Shown here one piece after another: positions 34,937-45,800 of a stretch of 64,000 bases of DNA. This DNA comes from Opitutus sp. GAS368 (GTDB lineage Bacteria; Verrucomicrobiota; Verrucomicrobiia; Opitutales; Opitutaceae), in assembly GCA_945874455.1 (NCBI GenBank), contig CAMCHO010000001.1, positions 28,918 through 92,917 of the forward strand. Reading direction: 5' to 3'. Below the pieces are notes generated by a model. That model was not told the origin of the DNA, did not search any database, and saw only the letters and a program-made list of their open reading frames with translations. A program made the position numbers and the translations under genes. Position 1 is the stretch's first letter; every line of letters begins with the position of its first letter.

Positions 34937-36535
34937 ATGCACTCGTCCCTCCGACTCACCTGCCCCCTTTCTCTCTTACTCTCCTTGTTCAGCGTCGTCG
35001 CCTCCGCGATCCACGCCGCCGAACCCGCCTCGCCGCGTCCGCCCAACATCCTCTTCGCCATCGCCGATGACTGGGGCGTCCACGCCGGTGCCTACGGCAC
35101 GAAGTGGGTGCGCACTCCCCATTTCGACCGCGTGGCCCGCGACGGCATTCTTTTCAAAAACGCCTACACGCCCAACGCCAAGTGCGCCCCCTCCCGCGCC
35201 GCCATTCTCACCGGCCGCAACTCGTGGCAACTCAAGGAAGCCGCCAACCACCTCTGTTATTTCCCACCCGAGTTCAAAGGCTGGGGCGAAGCCCTCGCCG
35301 AAAACGGCTGGACCGTCGGCCACACCACCAAGGGCTGGGGCCCCGGTGTCGCAAAAAACGCCGCCGGCCAACCGCGCGCCATGACCGGGAAAGCTTTCAA
35401 CGATCGCAAAGCCCAGCCGCCCACCTCCGGTATCGGAAATTCGGATTACGCCGGCAACTTCGACGACTTCCTCGCCGCCACCTCGCCCGACAAACCGTGG
35501 GCCTTCTGGTATGGTGCCATCGAACCGCACCGCGGCTACGAGTTCGGCTCGGGCGTCGCCAAGGGCGGCAAGAAACTCACCGACATCGACCGCGTGCCGA
35601 CCTTCTGGCCCGACAACGAGACCACCCGCCACGACCTCCTCGATTACGCCTTCGAAATCGAACACTTCGACACCCACCTCGGGCGCATGTTGGCCGCACT
35701 CGAAAAACGCGGCCTGCTCGCCAACACCCTCGTCATCGTCACCTCCGATCACGGCATGCCCTTCCCCCGCGGCAAAGGCAGCGCGTATGAATATTCCAAC
35801 CACATCCCGTTCGCCGCCATGTGGCCCGCCGGCATTGCCGGCCGCGGCCGCGTCGCCGACGACTACATCAGTTTCATCGACCTCGCGCCCACGTTTACCG
35901 AAGTCGCCGGGCTCGCGTGGGCGCAGACCGGCATGGCCGCATCTCCCGGCCGCAGCCTGACCGATATCTTCCGCGTCGATCGCTCCGGCCAGATCAACCC
36001 CGCCCGCGACCACGTGCTCATCGGCATGGAGCGCCACGACATCGGCCGCCCCGGCGACGTCGGTTATCCCATCCGTGGCATTGTTAAAGGCGGCCACCTC
36101 TACCTCGAAAACTACGAGCCCTCGCGCTGGCCCGCCTGCAATCCCGAGACAGGTTACCTCAACGTCGATGCTAGCCCCACCAAGTCATTCATCCTCGACG
36201 CCCACCGCGCCAACACCGCCGATCCCTTTTGGGCGCTCTGCTTCGGCCGCCGTCCCGCCGTGGAATTCTACGATCTCAAAACCGACCGCGACTGCGTGAA
36301 GAATCTCGCGACCACGCCCGCGACCGCCGCCCAACGCGGCGCGCTGAAAATCGCGATGGAGACCGCCCTCAAAGCCCAGGGCGACCCGCGCATGTTTGGC
36401 CAAGGCGCGATCTTCGACCGCTACCCGCACTCGAACAACGCCAACATCAATTTCTACGAACGCTACATGAAGGGCGAAAAAATCTCGGCCGGCTGGGCCC
36501 TCCCCACCGACTTCGAAAAAGCCCCGCTCGACTGA
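34937..36535 (+). CDS. Secreted sulfatase
   Basis: 532 residues with a Sec signal peptide (about 1-28, cleavage near IHAAE). The formylglycine motif CAPSR is at 83-87 with Cys83 as the catalytic residue, followed by AAILTGR. The N-terminal metal ligands are Asp44-Asp45 in FAIADDWG, and the later metal pair is in VTSDHGMP. This is the S1 type, which hydrolyses sulfate esters of polysaccharides and needs an anaerobic-type or formylglycine-generating maturation enzyme that is not encoded here. The start at 34937 is where the signal peptide begins. The gene sits in a polysaccharide-utilisation-like region; algal or animal sulfated glycans are likely substrates, by context. Confidence 0.92.
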   Translation: MHSSLRLTCPLSLLLSLFSVVASAIHAAEPASPRPPNILFAIADDWGVHAGAYGTKWVRTPHFDRVARDGILFKNAYTPNAKCAPSRAAILTGRNSWQLKEAANHLCYFPPEFKGWGEALAENGWTVGHTTKGWGPGVAKNAAGQPRAMTGKAFNDRKAQPPTSGIGNSDYAGNFDDFLAATSPDKPWAFWYGAIEPHRGYEFGSGVAKGGKKLTDIDRVPTFWPDNETTRHDLLDYAFEIEHFDTHLGRMLAALEKRGLLANTLVIVTSDHGMPFPRGKGSAYEYSNHIPFAAMWPAGIAGRGRVADDYISFIDLAPTFTEVAGLAWAQTGMAASPGRSLTDIFRVDRSGQINPARDHVLIGMERHDIGRPGDVGYPIRGIVKGGHLYLENYEPSRWPACNPETGYLNVDASPTKSFILDAHRANTADPFWALCFGRRPAVEFYDLKTDRDCVKNLATTPATAAQRGALKIAMETALKAQGDPRMFGQGAIFDRYPHSNNANINFYERYMKGEKISAGWALPTDFEKAPLD

Positions 36536-36855
36536 TCAGAGCACTCTCCCGACGGCTCCGCCCTTCGGGAGGGGAACGTGACACGGGCGTCCCGCCCCTG
36601 AAAATGAGGGCCATCCGTCAACATGGGCACGATTCCCCCCTCACCCCGACCAACCGAAAACTCCACGGCACGGCGGTTTCCCCACCGCCGTGCGTGCGCG
36701 GCACCCGCCATCGTCGTCTCAACCGCGCGTGCTCAAGGCTCCGCGTTATTTGCGACCACGGATCTCCCGTTCCGCGCGTTTTTGTGTCCGCGCATTTTTC
36801 TTGGCTCGCGGTCGCCAGTCATCTCGGTGCACCGTTCGCCATCATTTTTATCCCC
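36536..36855. other. Gene-free spacer
   Basis: A hairpin TCTCCCGACGG...CCCTTCGGGAGGGG lies near 36545-36572 but no T-run follows. Otherwise nothing is recognised. Confidence 0.4.
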
Positions 36856-37467
36856 ATGAAAACTCCCGTGCTCCTCTCCACCCTCGCTCTCCTCGCCTCG
36901 TCCGCCCTTCCCGCCATCGCCCAAAACGGCAAACCCGACGCCGAGGGCTACATTCGCGATTGGCTCGTGCTCGCTCCGCTGCCCATCGCCGAAAGCTCCG
37001 GCGCCGACGCCCTCGACAAAAAACAATTCCCCGAAGAAGCCTCGCCCGCGGCCAAAGAAGGCGCTGTGCAAAAGTTGGCCGGCAAGGAACTCGCCTGGGC
37101 CAAAGTCGCGTCATCAACCTTCTACGTCGATTTCAAGGAGCTCCACCCCTCCAAAAGTGAACAGGTCGTTGCGTGGGCTGTTGCCTATGTCGTCGCCACG
37201 AACGAAAAGTCCGGTCTCACGCTGAAGATGAACAGCAACGACCAGGGCAAAGCCTATCTCAACGGCCAGGAACTCGTGAAATTTACGGACACCCGCACCC
37301 TCGAAAAAGACGCCGAGGACACCGCCGCCAATGTCACTCTGAAAAAAGGCGTCAACGTCCTCGTCCTCAAAGTTGTCAACGAAGAGAACAACTGGCAGGG
37401 CAGCGTGCGTTTCCTCGATAAGGCCGGCCAGCCCGTCACCGACGTCAAGATCGAGACCAAACCGTAA
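36856..37467 (+). CDS. Secreted small jelly-roll-like protein, 203 aa
   Basis: A signal peptide (MKTPVLLSTLALLASSALPAIAQ, cleavage about 22) is followed by a beta-rich domain. YIRDWLVLAPLPIAESSGAD and LNGQELVKFTDTRTL then GVNVLVLKVVNEENNWQGSVRFLD recall the sugar-binding (NPCBM/galactose-binding-like) modules seen beside glycoside hydrolases, where tryptophans contact carbohydrate. No catalytic motif is visible. I chose ATG at 36856, where the signal peptide begins; the frame upstream reads low-complexity sequence. It may be a small partner of the sulfatase or a component of a larger sugar-processing set. No firm family. Confidence 0.68.
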   Translation: MKTPVLLSTLALLASSALPAIAQNGKPDAEGYIRDWLVLAPLPIAESSGADALDKKQFPEEASPAAKEGAVQKLAGKELAWAKVASSTFYVDFKELHPSKSEQVVAWAVAYVVATNEKSGLTLKMNSNDQGKAYLNGQELVKFTDTRTLEKDAEDTAANVTLKKGVNVLVLKVVNEENNWQGSVRFLDKAGQPVTDVKIETKP

Positions 37468-37735
37468 GCGCCCGCGACACCGCGAGCGGCCCAAGCCCGC
37501 AGGATCGGAAGCCTCTCCGCGGCGGCGAATAGGCGCATCTCAGTTTTCTGTTTTTCGTTTTCCTGTGATCGCGACTGGCGGTCCGTGCGCGACAGCCACG
37601 TCAAAAAAACTGGCGGCTACGATGAACCTGGAAAAGACAGTGGAAAAGCGGAGAGCGCGGAGGCGAAGACCATTTTAGGTGCTGCGCGGAAGCACCACCC
37701 GCGAGGTGAGCCGCCCAGCGCTCCGCGCCGGCACC

Positions 37736-38650
37736 TCACACGTCGCAAATCCGCACGGCCTCGCTCAGCGAAGCCACCTTGTCCCGCAGGGGAATAAACT
37801 CCTGCCCGACATAGCCGCGATACCCTGTATCCACAATCGCCTGCATGATCGGCCCGTAATTTACTTCCTGCGTCGCATCGATTTCGTTGCGCCCCGGCAC
37901 GCCCGCCGTGTGGTAGTGGCCAATCCACTCCTTGTGCTGCTTCACTCGCCGGATCACGTCCCCGTGCATGATTTGCACGTGGTAAATATCGAAGAGCACC
38001 TTCACGCGCTCCGATCCCACCAGCCGACAAATCTCCACCGAGCGGTCGATGTCGTCGCAGAAATAATCCGGGTGCCCCTTCATCTCTTCGCTCACCTTCG
38101 AGTTCAACATCTCGAGACACAACGTCACTTTTTTCTCCTCCGCATAACCGGCGATTTTCTTCAGCCCCTCGACCATATTCTTGGTGCCGACTTCATCGGA
38201 GATTCCACGGCGGAAACCGGAAAACGTAATCACTGAGGGAAACCCCGCCGCCGCCGAGGCGTCGATCCGCTCCCGCAGCACCTGGAGGCATTCCGCGTGT
38301 TCCTCCACGTGCGCAAAGCCCTTCGCGAAGCCGTGGCTGCTCGTCAGCGCACAGACGAGACCATGTTGCTTGAGCAAAGAAAAATTATTCGGGGTGGTCA
38401 GTTCTACCGAGGGCAGACCCAGCCGCACTGCGACCACGCACAGTTCTGCCAACGTCATCGGCTTGAAGCACCAGGGCACCACCGATTGCCGCACCTTTCC
38501 GTTTTTCGCGCGATACACTTCACCCTCGGCCGCCCGCCCGGTCACCGCTCCCGCAGCCAGGCCTACTGCTCCCAGCGCCGCAACCCCGCGCAAGATTTGT
38601 CGACGGGACAACGCAGCTTCTGGACGGGGCACCTTCGGGGTCGTTTTCAT
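37736..38650 (-). CDS. Twin-arginine-exported hydroxypyruvate isomerase-like TIM-barrel protein
   Basis: 304 residues: a Tat signal SRRQILRGVAALGAVGLAAG (twin Arg about 15-16) and then an AP-endonuclease/Hyi-type TIM barrel. Motifs of the family include SVELTTPNNFSLLKQHGL, EKKVTLCLEMLNSK, VKVLFDIYHVQIMHGD and YVGQEFIP near the C-terminus, supplying the Glu/Asp/His metal ligands. Hydroxypyruvate isomerases interconvert hydroxypyruvate and tartronate semialdehyde, but secreted family members in this phylum probably isomerise sugar derivatives. I chose ATG at 38650 over the GTG three codons upstream. It is on the minus strand amid plus-strand genes, so it is its own transcript. Confidence 0.85.
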   Translation of the reverse strand: MKTTPKVPRPEAALSRRQILRGVAALGAVGLAAGAVTGRAAEGEVYRAKNGKVRQSVVPWCFKPMTLAELCVVAVRLGLPSVELTTPNNFSLLKQHGLVCALTSSHGFAKGFAHVEEHAECLQVLRERIDASAAAGFPSVITFSGFRRGISDEVGTKNMVEGLKKIAGYAEEKKVTLCLEMLNSKVSEEMKGHPDYFCDDIDRSVEICRLVGSERVKVLFDIYHVQIMHGDVIRRVKQHKEWIGHYHTAGVPGRNEIDATQEVNYGPIMQAIVDTGYRGYVGQEFIPLRDKVASLSEAVRICDV

Positions 38651-38904
38651 CCCGACCACTCCACGCCCAAACCGCTGTCCAACTCAAGCCTTCCCCACGT
38701 CGTAAAAAAGATTCCCCTCACTGCCCATTTCCCCGCATCTTGCCCAAAACATTCGCGTCTTCCCTGCGAGCGTCGTCCCGCCTCACTCATTCCCTACCCC
38801 ACACGACCGTACCTAGCCCGCCGCGCAGCCCATCGACAAACGTTGCGCAAATCTCCCTTTCAGTTTTCGTTCGCTCCTCTTCTTTTCCCGCCTTCTCACC
38901 CACC

Positions 38905-40149
38905 ATGCTATCCTCACTCCGCCCGTTCACCGCGCTCATCGCGTTCTCCACCGTGACCCTCTCCGCCCTCGCCGCCGGCTCCGACTGGCCGCAGTGGCGC
39001 GGCTCCGACCGCACCGACGTATCCAAGGAAACAGGACTCCTCAAATCGTGGCCCGCCGATGGCCCCAAACGTCTCTGGCTCTTCGAAAACGCCGGCCAAG
39101 GCTATTCCGGCCCGGCCATCGCCAAGGGAAATTACTACACCATCGGCACTCGCGACGGTTCCGAAATCCTCCTCGTGCTCAATGCCAACACCGGCAAGGA
39201 ACTGTGGACGGCTAAACTCGGCAGCATCCTCGATAACGGCTGGGGCGGCGGCCCGCGCGGCACGCCCACCGTCGACGGAGACCGGGTCTACGCCCTCAGT
39301 GGCCCCGGTGATCTCGTTTGCGTGAACGCGGCCACCGGAAAAATCCTCTGGCAGACCACCATGAAGAGTCTCGGCGGAAAAACCCCCAACTGGGGCTATT
39401 CCGAGTCTGTCTTGGTCGACGGCCCGCACCTCCTCTGCACCCCCGGCGGCGCCAACGGCACCGTTGCCGCCCTCGACAAACTCACCGGCAAAGTCGTCTG
39501 GCAGTCGAAAGACTTAACTGAACCCGCCCACTATTCCTCGATCGTCCCCGCGCAGATCAACGGCCAAGCCCAGCTCGTCCAACGCAACGAAAAATCCATT
39601 TTCGGCCTCGCGCCCAAAGACGGAAAACTTCTCTGGCAAACCTCCTTCGCCGGCCGCACCGCCGTCATTCCCACGCCCATCGTCCGTGGCAACGAAGTCT
39701 ACGTGACCGCCGGCTACGGCTCCGGTTCGAAGCTCGTCCGCATCGCCGCCGACAACCAAGTCACCGAGGTCTATGACAACAAAGTCATGAAGAACCACCA
39801 CGGCGGCGTGGTGCTCGTCGGCAACCACGTCTACGGCCACAATGACAACGGTTGGGTCTGCCAAGACTTCGCCACCGGCGCCGAAATCTGGATGAACAAG
39901 AGCCTGGGCAAAGGCGCGGTGAGTTCTGCCGACGGCATGCTCTACTGCCTCGATGAACGCACCGGTACACTCGTCCTCGCCGAGGCGTCGCCCACTGCAT
40001 GGAAAGAAATCAGCCGCTTCACCCTTTCTCCCCAGACGAAAATCCGCAGCGAGAAGGGCCGCATCTGGACGCACCCCGTGATCAGCCACGGCAAACTCTA
40101 TCTCCGCGACCAAGACTTGATCTACTGCTTCGACGTCAAGGCCCCGTAA
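38905..40149 (+). CDS. Secreted PQQ-like beta-propeller protein
   Basis: 414 residues with a Sec signal peptide (about 1-23, cleavage after ALAA). WPQWRGSDRTDVSKETGLLKSW opens the mature protein, the usual start of PQQ-binding-like repeat proteins in this phylum, and blades follow with repeated GKELWTAKLG, GKILWQTTM and GKVVWQSKDL blocks. These proteins are periplasmic and may bind a quinone cofactor or act as sugar-binding scaffolds; the cofactor residues are not evident. I chose ATG at 38905, the signal-peptide start. It lies beside the isomerase-like gene on the other strand. Confidence 0.85.
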   Translation: MLSSLRPFTALIAFSTVTLSALAAGSDWPQWRGSDRTDVSKETGLLKSWPADGPKRLWLFENAGQGYSGPAIAKGNYYTIGTRDGSEILLVLNANTGKELWTAKLGSILDNGWGGGPRGTPTVDGDRVYALSGPGDLVCVNAATGKILWQTTMKSLGGKTPNWGYSESVLVDGPHLLCTPGGANGTVAALDKLTGKVVWQSKDLTEPAHYSSIVPAQINGQAQLVQRNEKSIFGLAPKDGKLLWQTSFAGRTAVIPTPIVRGNEVYVTAGYGSGSKLVRIAADNQVTEVYDNKVMKNHHGGVVLVGNHVYGHNDNGWVCQDFATGAEIWMNKSLGKGAVSSADGMLYCLDERTGTLVLAEASPTAWKEISRFTLSPQTKIRSEKGRIWTHPVISHGKLYLRDQDLIYCFDVKAP

Positions 40150-40593
40150 GTTCCCTCGCGCGACCGCGCAGCGGTTTCCTCACCGCCGTCACCCAGCCGT
40201 CTCGCTCGCCCTAGGTTCAGCGTAGTCCTGCTCGTGAGCGCAGGGCTTGCTGAGCTTATTTCAACTGGTACGCGACCACGTGTGCGTGAAGTAAGTCGGC
40301 ACGTAAACGATCCGCTTCGCCCCTTCGTGGCCGGTGTCGGCCGCTCACACGTTGGCGCGGCGCGTATCGGGCTACACCTGCTTTTACTTCGTCGCCTCCT
40401 TCAGTTGCGGTCACACTACCTCCCTCACGGGCGCAGCTCCCGGATAGCGGTGGACGGGAGTCTGGCTGCGACCAAGCGGGACTGGGCTGCAGTTCCTCCG
40501 CAGTCCTTGCAGGGACTAAACACCCTGCCACTTTCTTTGCGGAACCGACCACTCGGCCACGCTGCCACCACCTCCTCCCGCCGCCACCATTCG
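40150..40593. other. Structured, gene-free spacer
   Basis: An open frame runs across it into the DUF2293 gene but is not protein-like. Several short hairpins are visible, for example CCTGCTCGTGAGCGCAGG (about 40226-40243) and others around 40455-40520 (CTGCAGTTCC...CTTGCAG). It could hold a structured RNA or a remnant of a mobile element; I cannot assign it. Confidence 0.35.
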
Positions 40594-41295
40594 ATGCTCC
40601 CCTTCGCCCGCGAAGTCCGTCCCGCTCCCCTCGCCCGCCACGTCCTCAACGAGCACGCTATGCTCGAAGCCGTGCCGCCTGACTGGATACTCGTCCCGCC
40701 CGGCGACGCCGCGTTGAGCCGGCGCATCAAACAGGACGGCCCCTCCCTCACTGTCATCGAAATCAAAGGCCGCAAACGGTTCTCGCAGGGCATCTGGGCC
40801 CCCGCCGCCCGCATAGAGGTCCTGCGCGCCGCTCTCGTTCTTGAACGCGCCAGCCCCTCGTATCAGCGAAAACTTGACGCCGGTCGCCAGCGCCGCGCCG
40901 CTGACGAGGAGGACTACGCGGTCGATTTCCGCGACGCCGTCGTCCGCTTCCTCAACTTCCACGCAACTCTCCGCCTCGAAGCCGCGACCCTCGCCAACCT
41001 CATCACCGACCACGCCACGCCCGTCGGGAGCGGCACCGTCGCACGCACCGAACGCATCCCCCTCGAGCAACGCGCCGAGGCCGCCACCATCGCCTGGCTC
41101 CGTCACCAAACGACCGGCTACGATACAATGGTCATCCCCCGTGAAAAAGGCCGCCGTCGCGAAATGCGCCGCCTACTCGCGCAGCGCTCCGTACAACTCC
41201 TTGTAAAGTATCGCAGCGGCCAGCCCATCGACCGCGCTCAATGCCCCTTGCACCGCGCCCTCCAACCGTGGTTGCCTACCCGCACCGTCGGTTGA
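40594..41295 (+). CDS. DUF2293 domain protein
   Basis: 233 residues, cytoplasmic. The C-terminal part (about 145-222) matches DUF2293: RFLNFHATLRLEAATLANLI and TTGYDTMVIPREKGRRREMRRLLAQRSV, a family of basic proteins of unknown function. The N-terminal half is a basic, mostly helical region (LTVIEIKGRKRFSQGIWAPAA). I chose ATG at 40594 because the longer frame, from 40234, has no protein-like quality. It is 19 bp before the esterase gene, so the two may be transcribed together, though they look unrelated. Confidence 0.72.
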   Translation: MLPFAREVRPAPLARHVLNEHAMLEAVPPDWILVPPGDAALSRRIKQDGPSLTVIEIKGRKRFSQGIWAPAARIEVLRAALVLERASPSYQRKLDAGRQRRAADEEDYAVDFRDAVVRFLNFHATLRLEAATLANLITDHATPVGSGTVARTERIPLEQRAEAATIAWLRHQTTGYDTMVIPREKGRRREMRRLLAQRSVQLLVKYRSGQPIDRAQCPLHRALQPWLPTRTVG

Positions 41296-41314
41296 TCACG
41301 CCTCTGCTTTCCCC

Positions 41315-42823
41315 ATGAAAATCCCCCTCTGCTCGCCCGTCAGCTTTGCCACCCTCGTCCTCGCGCTCGCCGCCGGCGCACTCTCTGCCCGCGCCGATGT
41401 TTCATTGCCCGCCATCTTCTCCGACCACATGGTCCTCCAAAGCGACGTCCGCGTCCCCGTCTGGGGCACCGCCTCGCCCGGCGAGAAAATCACCGTCGAC
41501 TTCGCCGGCCAATCCGTCGCCACCACCGCCGCCGGCGACGGCACCTGGCAGGTCGCCTTCGCCCGTCTCGCCACCAGCCCCACCGCCCGTTCGCTGACGA
41601 TCAAAGGTAACAACACGATCACCATTCAAGACGTGCTCGTCGGCGAAGTCTGGCTCGGCTCTGGTCAGTCCAACATGGCCATGACCGTCAACCGCGCGAA
41701 GAATTACGAGGCCGAAAAAGGCGCCGCCAATTTCCCGCTCATCCGCCACTTTAAAGAAGAATCCCCTAACGCCGATTCCCCGCAGTCCACCAGCAAAGGC
41801 CGTTGGGTGCTTTGCACCCCCGACAGCGTCGGCACTTTTTCCGCCGCACTCTATTTCTTCGGCCGCGAGCTCCACCCCACGCTCAGCGTACCCGTCGGCC
41901 TCATCAACTCTTCCGTCGGCGGCACCCCGATCGAGGCGTGGATCGCCGCCGATGCGCAGAAAAACAGCAAAGAAATCCAAGCCGCCATCGCCGCACTCCC
42001 GCCGGCTCCACCCACCGCCGACGCTGCTCTCAATCCTCCGACCGCTGCGCCCAAAACCGCAGCCAACGAAAAACAAAAAAACGCTCAGAAAACAGCGAAG
42101 GCCACCAAGGCCACCGCATCTCGCAGCACCACCGGCGGTCTCTTCAACGGCAAGATCGCACCCCTCATCCCTTACGCGATCCGCGGCATACTCTGGTATC
42201 AAGGCGAAGCCAACACCACCGCCGCCAAAGCCTCGCTCTACGAACACCAATTGGCTCTGCTCGTCCGCGACTGGCGCACGCGCTGGGGCACCGAGCCTCC
42301 CTTCGCGTGGGTGCAACTGCCGAACTTCGTGGGCGCCGGCCGCGATTGGCCCATCGTGCGCGAAGCGATGCTCAAAACCCTCGCCCTCCCCAAGACCGGC
42401 ATGGCCATCACCATCGACGTGGGCGAAGCCAACGACATCCACCCGAAAGACAAACAGACCGTCGGCCACCGTCTCGCGCAGTGGGCCCTCGGCAGCGTCT
42501 ACGCGCAAAAGGTCGCCGCCACGTCCGGTCCACTCCCGGCCGGCCATGAAATCCGCGGCCGCGAAATGATCCTGCGCTTCCGACACACCGAGGGCGGCCT
42601 CGTCGCCCAAGGCGGGCCACTCACCGGCTTCGTGGTCGCCGGCGCCGACCGCAGGTGGTCCCCCGCCCAAGCACGCCTCGTCGGCAATACCGTCGTCATT
42701 TCCGCGCCCGACGTGCCCGCTCCCGTCGCCGCCCGCTACGCCTGGGAAAACTTTCCCACCTGTAATCTCTACAACGGTGCCGGCCTCCCCGCCTCCCCGT
42801 TTCGCACCGACGACTGGAAATAA
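41315..42823 (+). CDS. Sialate O-acetylesterase family protein
   Basis: 502 residues with a Sec signal peptide (about 1-25). The SGNH-type block LGSGQSNM has the candidate catalytic Ser119, and DIHPKDKQTVGHRLA near residue 375 supplies the His. Sialate O-acetylesterases remove acetyl groups from sialic acids or plant/algal polysaccharides. A low-complexity insertion (about 225-265, rich in Ala, Pro, Lys and Thr, including KTAANEKQKNAQKTAKATKA) lies between the halves of the fold and is not usual. ATG at 41315, no Shine-Dalgarno. It fits the surrounding carbohydrate-degradation genes. Confidence 0.88.
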   Translation: MKIPLCSPVSFATLVLALAAGALSARADVSLPAIFSDHMVLQSDVRVPVWGTASPGEKITVDFAGQSVATTAAGDGTWQVAFARLATSPTARSLTIKGNNTITIQDVLVGEVWLGSGQSNMAMTVNRAKNYEAEKGAANFPLIRHFKEESPNADSPQSTSKGRWVLCTPDSVGTFSAALYFFGRELHPTLSVPVGLINSSVGGTPIEAWIAADAQKNSKEIQAAIAALPPAPPTADAALNPPTAAPKTAANEKQKNAQKTAKATKATASRSTTGGLFNGKIAPLIPYAIRGILWYQGEANTTAAKASLYEHQLALLVRDWRTRWGTEPPFAWVQLPNFVGAGRDWPIVREAMLKTLALPKTGMAITIDVGEANDIHPKDKQTVGHRLAQWALGSVYAQKVAATSGPLPAGHEIRGREMILRFRHTEGGLVAQGGPLTGFVVAGADRRWSPAQARLVGNTVVISAPDVPAPVAARYAWENFPTCNLYNGAGLPASPFRTDDWK

Positions 42824-42885
42824 CGCGCGCCGCCAGCGCACCTTTCGTTCATCCCGCTCGTCGTTGCCGTGCGCTCGCGGACCCG

Positions 42886-45800
42886 ATGCAACCCCTCCAT
42901 CCCACCCTCGCCGTCTTTTTAAGTTTCGGCACCGCCGCGATCTCGTTCGCTCAAACCACGCCGAAATCCTCGGAGTTCTTAAAAACCTACTGCGTCGAAT
43001 GCCACGGTGATGCGAAGCCCAAGGCGGGCCTCAACCTCACCCGAATGATGGCGCAGACCTCGGTCGGTCGGCACGCGGACGATTGGGACAAGGTGCTCGA
43101 CATGGTGGATACGGCCGAGATGCCGCCCTCCGACGCCAAAAAAATTCCCACCGCTCTCGAGCGCATTGCGGCGGCCACCGCGATCCGCACGACGCTAAAA
43201 ACCTACGAGCGCGAGCATGCCGGCGAGCCCGGCCGGGTGACGGTACGGCGGTTGACGAGCGGCGAATATTCCTACGCGATTCGCGACCTCACCGGCCTCG
43301 ACCTCAAGGTCGGCATCGACGCCTCGAGCGATTCGGTCGGCGGCGAGGGCTTTACCAATTTTGGCGATGTGCAGTTCATGCAGGACGCCAGCGTCGAGCG
43401 CTACCTCGAGGCTGCCAAACAAGTCGCCGATCACGCCATCATCGGCGCCGGACCCCTGCAGTTTTTTTCCGACCCCGGCCGCACGGGCCTGGAGCTCTCC
43501 GCGCTCCACCGCATCAACGCCCTCTACGCGGCCCATGGTTTTCGCGTGGTCTCCGGCGAGGGCGGGCTGCCCTTTGGGCTCGAACGCTACAGCAAGGCAT
43601 TTTTCGTCGCGTGGTCATTTCAACACCGCGTGGCCTTGGGCAGCCCGCAGGCGACGCTGCGCGACTTGGCCGCCCAAGCCGGCATCACGGGGCGATTCGC
43701 CGAGCACGTCTGGTCGGTCGTCAACCAACCGGCCCTCGGTTATCCCAGCAGCGAAACGGTCGCGCGCTGGCAGGCGCTGCCAGCGCCCGCCTCGCCCGCC
43801 AGCCTCCCGGATTCAATCGCGCAAGCGCGCGCCGGGTGCGATGATCTTCAGAAAAATCTGACGACGTGGCCGAGCTGGTTCTTCGGCCGCGGCGATGCGG
43901 CCGCCGGCGGCGCGGGCGACGAGAGCCCGCTGATGTTTGACGACCAAGCCTTGGCCGTCCACGCGACCCACACCTACACCTATCCACTGGGAGTACGCTT
44001 CGGCCGCGGCGGACTCGGCCCCACCGCACCCGCACCTCATGCGACCGCGCCGATCAAGGTCGTGTTGAGTTTCGCCAATATCAACCCGCTCGCCAGCGCA
44101 CGTCCCGTCGTGATCTGGCGAAATCCCCGCGTGATCACGCGCGGCGCGCCCGCCGGCCGGGGCCGGGGCGCGCCGGGTGCAGCCGCCGCCGATCCCGCCG
44201 CGGCAAATGCGACCGTCGTCATCGCGGGCGCCGCTCGCGGGCGTGGGCCCTCCGGCCCGATTCTCTCCACTCAGTCGCTTCGCTCCGTGCTGTCGGCCGA
44301 CGTCGTGGCGACACTCGCGTTTGGCACCAGCCCCGACGGCACGCAGCTGGGCTCGGACGATTTCGCGGCGACGGCCACCGTGTCGCTCGAGCTGCCCGCT
44401 GCCGCCCCCGGCACCACGGCCGAACTGCAGGTCGATGCCCAGCTCGGCGCCGATCGCAATGCGGTCGTACGCGTCGTGGTCGGCGACACCGAGGCCGTGC
44501 CGGCGCGGGGAGCACGGGCCCGCGTCTTTCTCGGCGACACCGCGAGCGCAGGCTACCGCACGTGGCGCGCCGGCATCGCCGAATATGTGTCGCTCTTGCC
44601 ACCCAATTCCCACGGCGAGGCGAACCCCGCCGACAAAGACCCGGTGCCCGCGCCGTTCGACAACACCTATAACAGCCCCGAACACGACGCGTTCGTAATG
44701 AAGATAAAGTACCAGCGGACCGACGCGTTCTTCACCGCCAACCTCATCGATGGCGATGACCGCGTGCGGCTCAACCACGCGTGGCACGACCTCTTCGGAT
44801 CGTGGCCCTATCACGATGCCTACCTCGGCCTGCTGGCCGATCATTACGACCTAAAGCAGATGAGCCGCAAACTGCAGGACGTGGGTGCGGAGCAAATCGC
44901 GGCGCTGCCAGCCGAGGTCCAGTCACACGTGGCGGCGCTGCGCGCGCATCACGGCGAGGTGATGAAGGCACTCGCGGACGCTCAATCCGGCCACGTCGAG
45001 GATGTACTCGCTTTCGCGAGCCGGGCCTGGCGCCGGCCGCTGACCTCCGAGGAAAAAACGCGCCTGAGCGATTTCTACGAGCGCTCCCGCACCGCCACGT
45101 TGGCCCACGACGACGCGATCCGCGCGGTGCTCGCGCGCGTCCTCGTATCGCCCGCCTTCCTCTATCGCGTCGAGCCCGTCGCGAGCCGCGTCGAACGCCC
45201 GCTCAACGACTGGGAGATCGCCAGCCGGTTGAGTTTCTTCCTCTGGTCCTCGATCCCCGACGACGAGTTGAACCGCGCCGCCGCCGCCGGCGAGCTGAGC
45301 CAGCCCGCGCAGCTGGCGGGTCAAGTGAAGCGCATGACCGCCGATCCCAAAGCGCGCCGCCTCGCGACGGAATTTTTCGGCCAGTGGCTCGGGTTTTACC
45401 GCTTCGACGAATTTCGCGGCGTCGATACCGTCCGCTTCCCGGAATTTACGGAGGAAGTAAAGTCGGCGATGTATGCGGAGGCCGTCTCGACCTTCGAGTA
45501 TCTCGTGCGGCAGCAACGTCCCTTGCGCGAGCTGCTCCACGCCGACTACACGTTTCTCAACCAGCCGCTCGCCACATTCTACGGGATCGACCGGGCCGTG
45601 AAATCAAAGGACGCCGTCGAACGCGTCGAAGGCGCGAACGCCTTCAACCGCGGCGGCGCGCTGCGTCTCGGCGCAGTGTTGACGACGACGTCCGCTCCGC
45701 TGCGCACCAGCCCGGTAAAGCGCGGCGACTGGCTGCTGCGGCGCATCCTAGGAACCCCTACGCCACCGCCGCCGGCCGACGCGGGCACGTTGCCCGGCGA

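Noticed and set aside
36545-36575. Terminator after the sulfatase
   Set aside because: A hairpin is present but no T-run follows, so a Rho-independent terminator is not supported.
36229-36855. N-terminal extension of the small secreted protein at 36856-37467
   Set aside because: The open frame overlaps the sulfatase in another phase and is Arg-rich; a signal peptide starts at 36856.
40204-40593. A group II intron or tRNA-like RNA in the spacer
   Set aside because: No domain V consensus, no reverse transcriptase gene nearby, and no cloverleaf could be drawn; only short hairpins.
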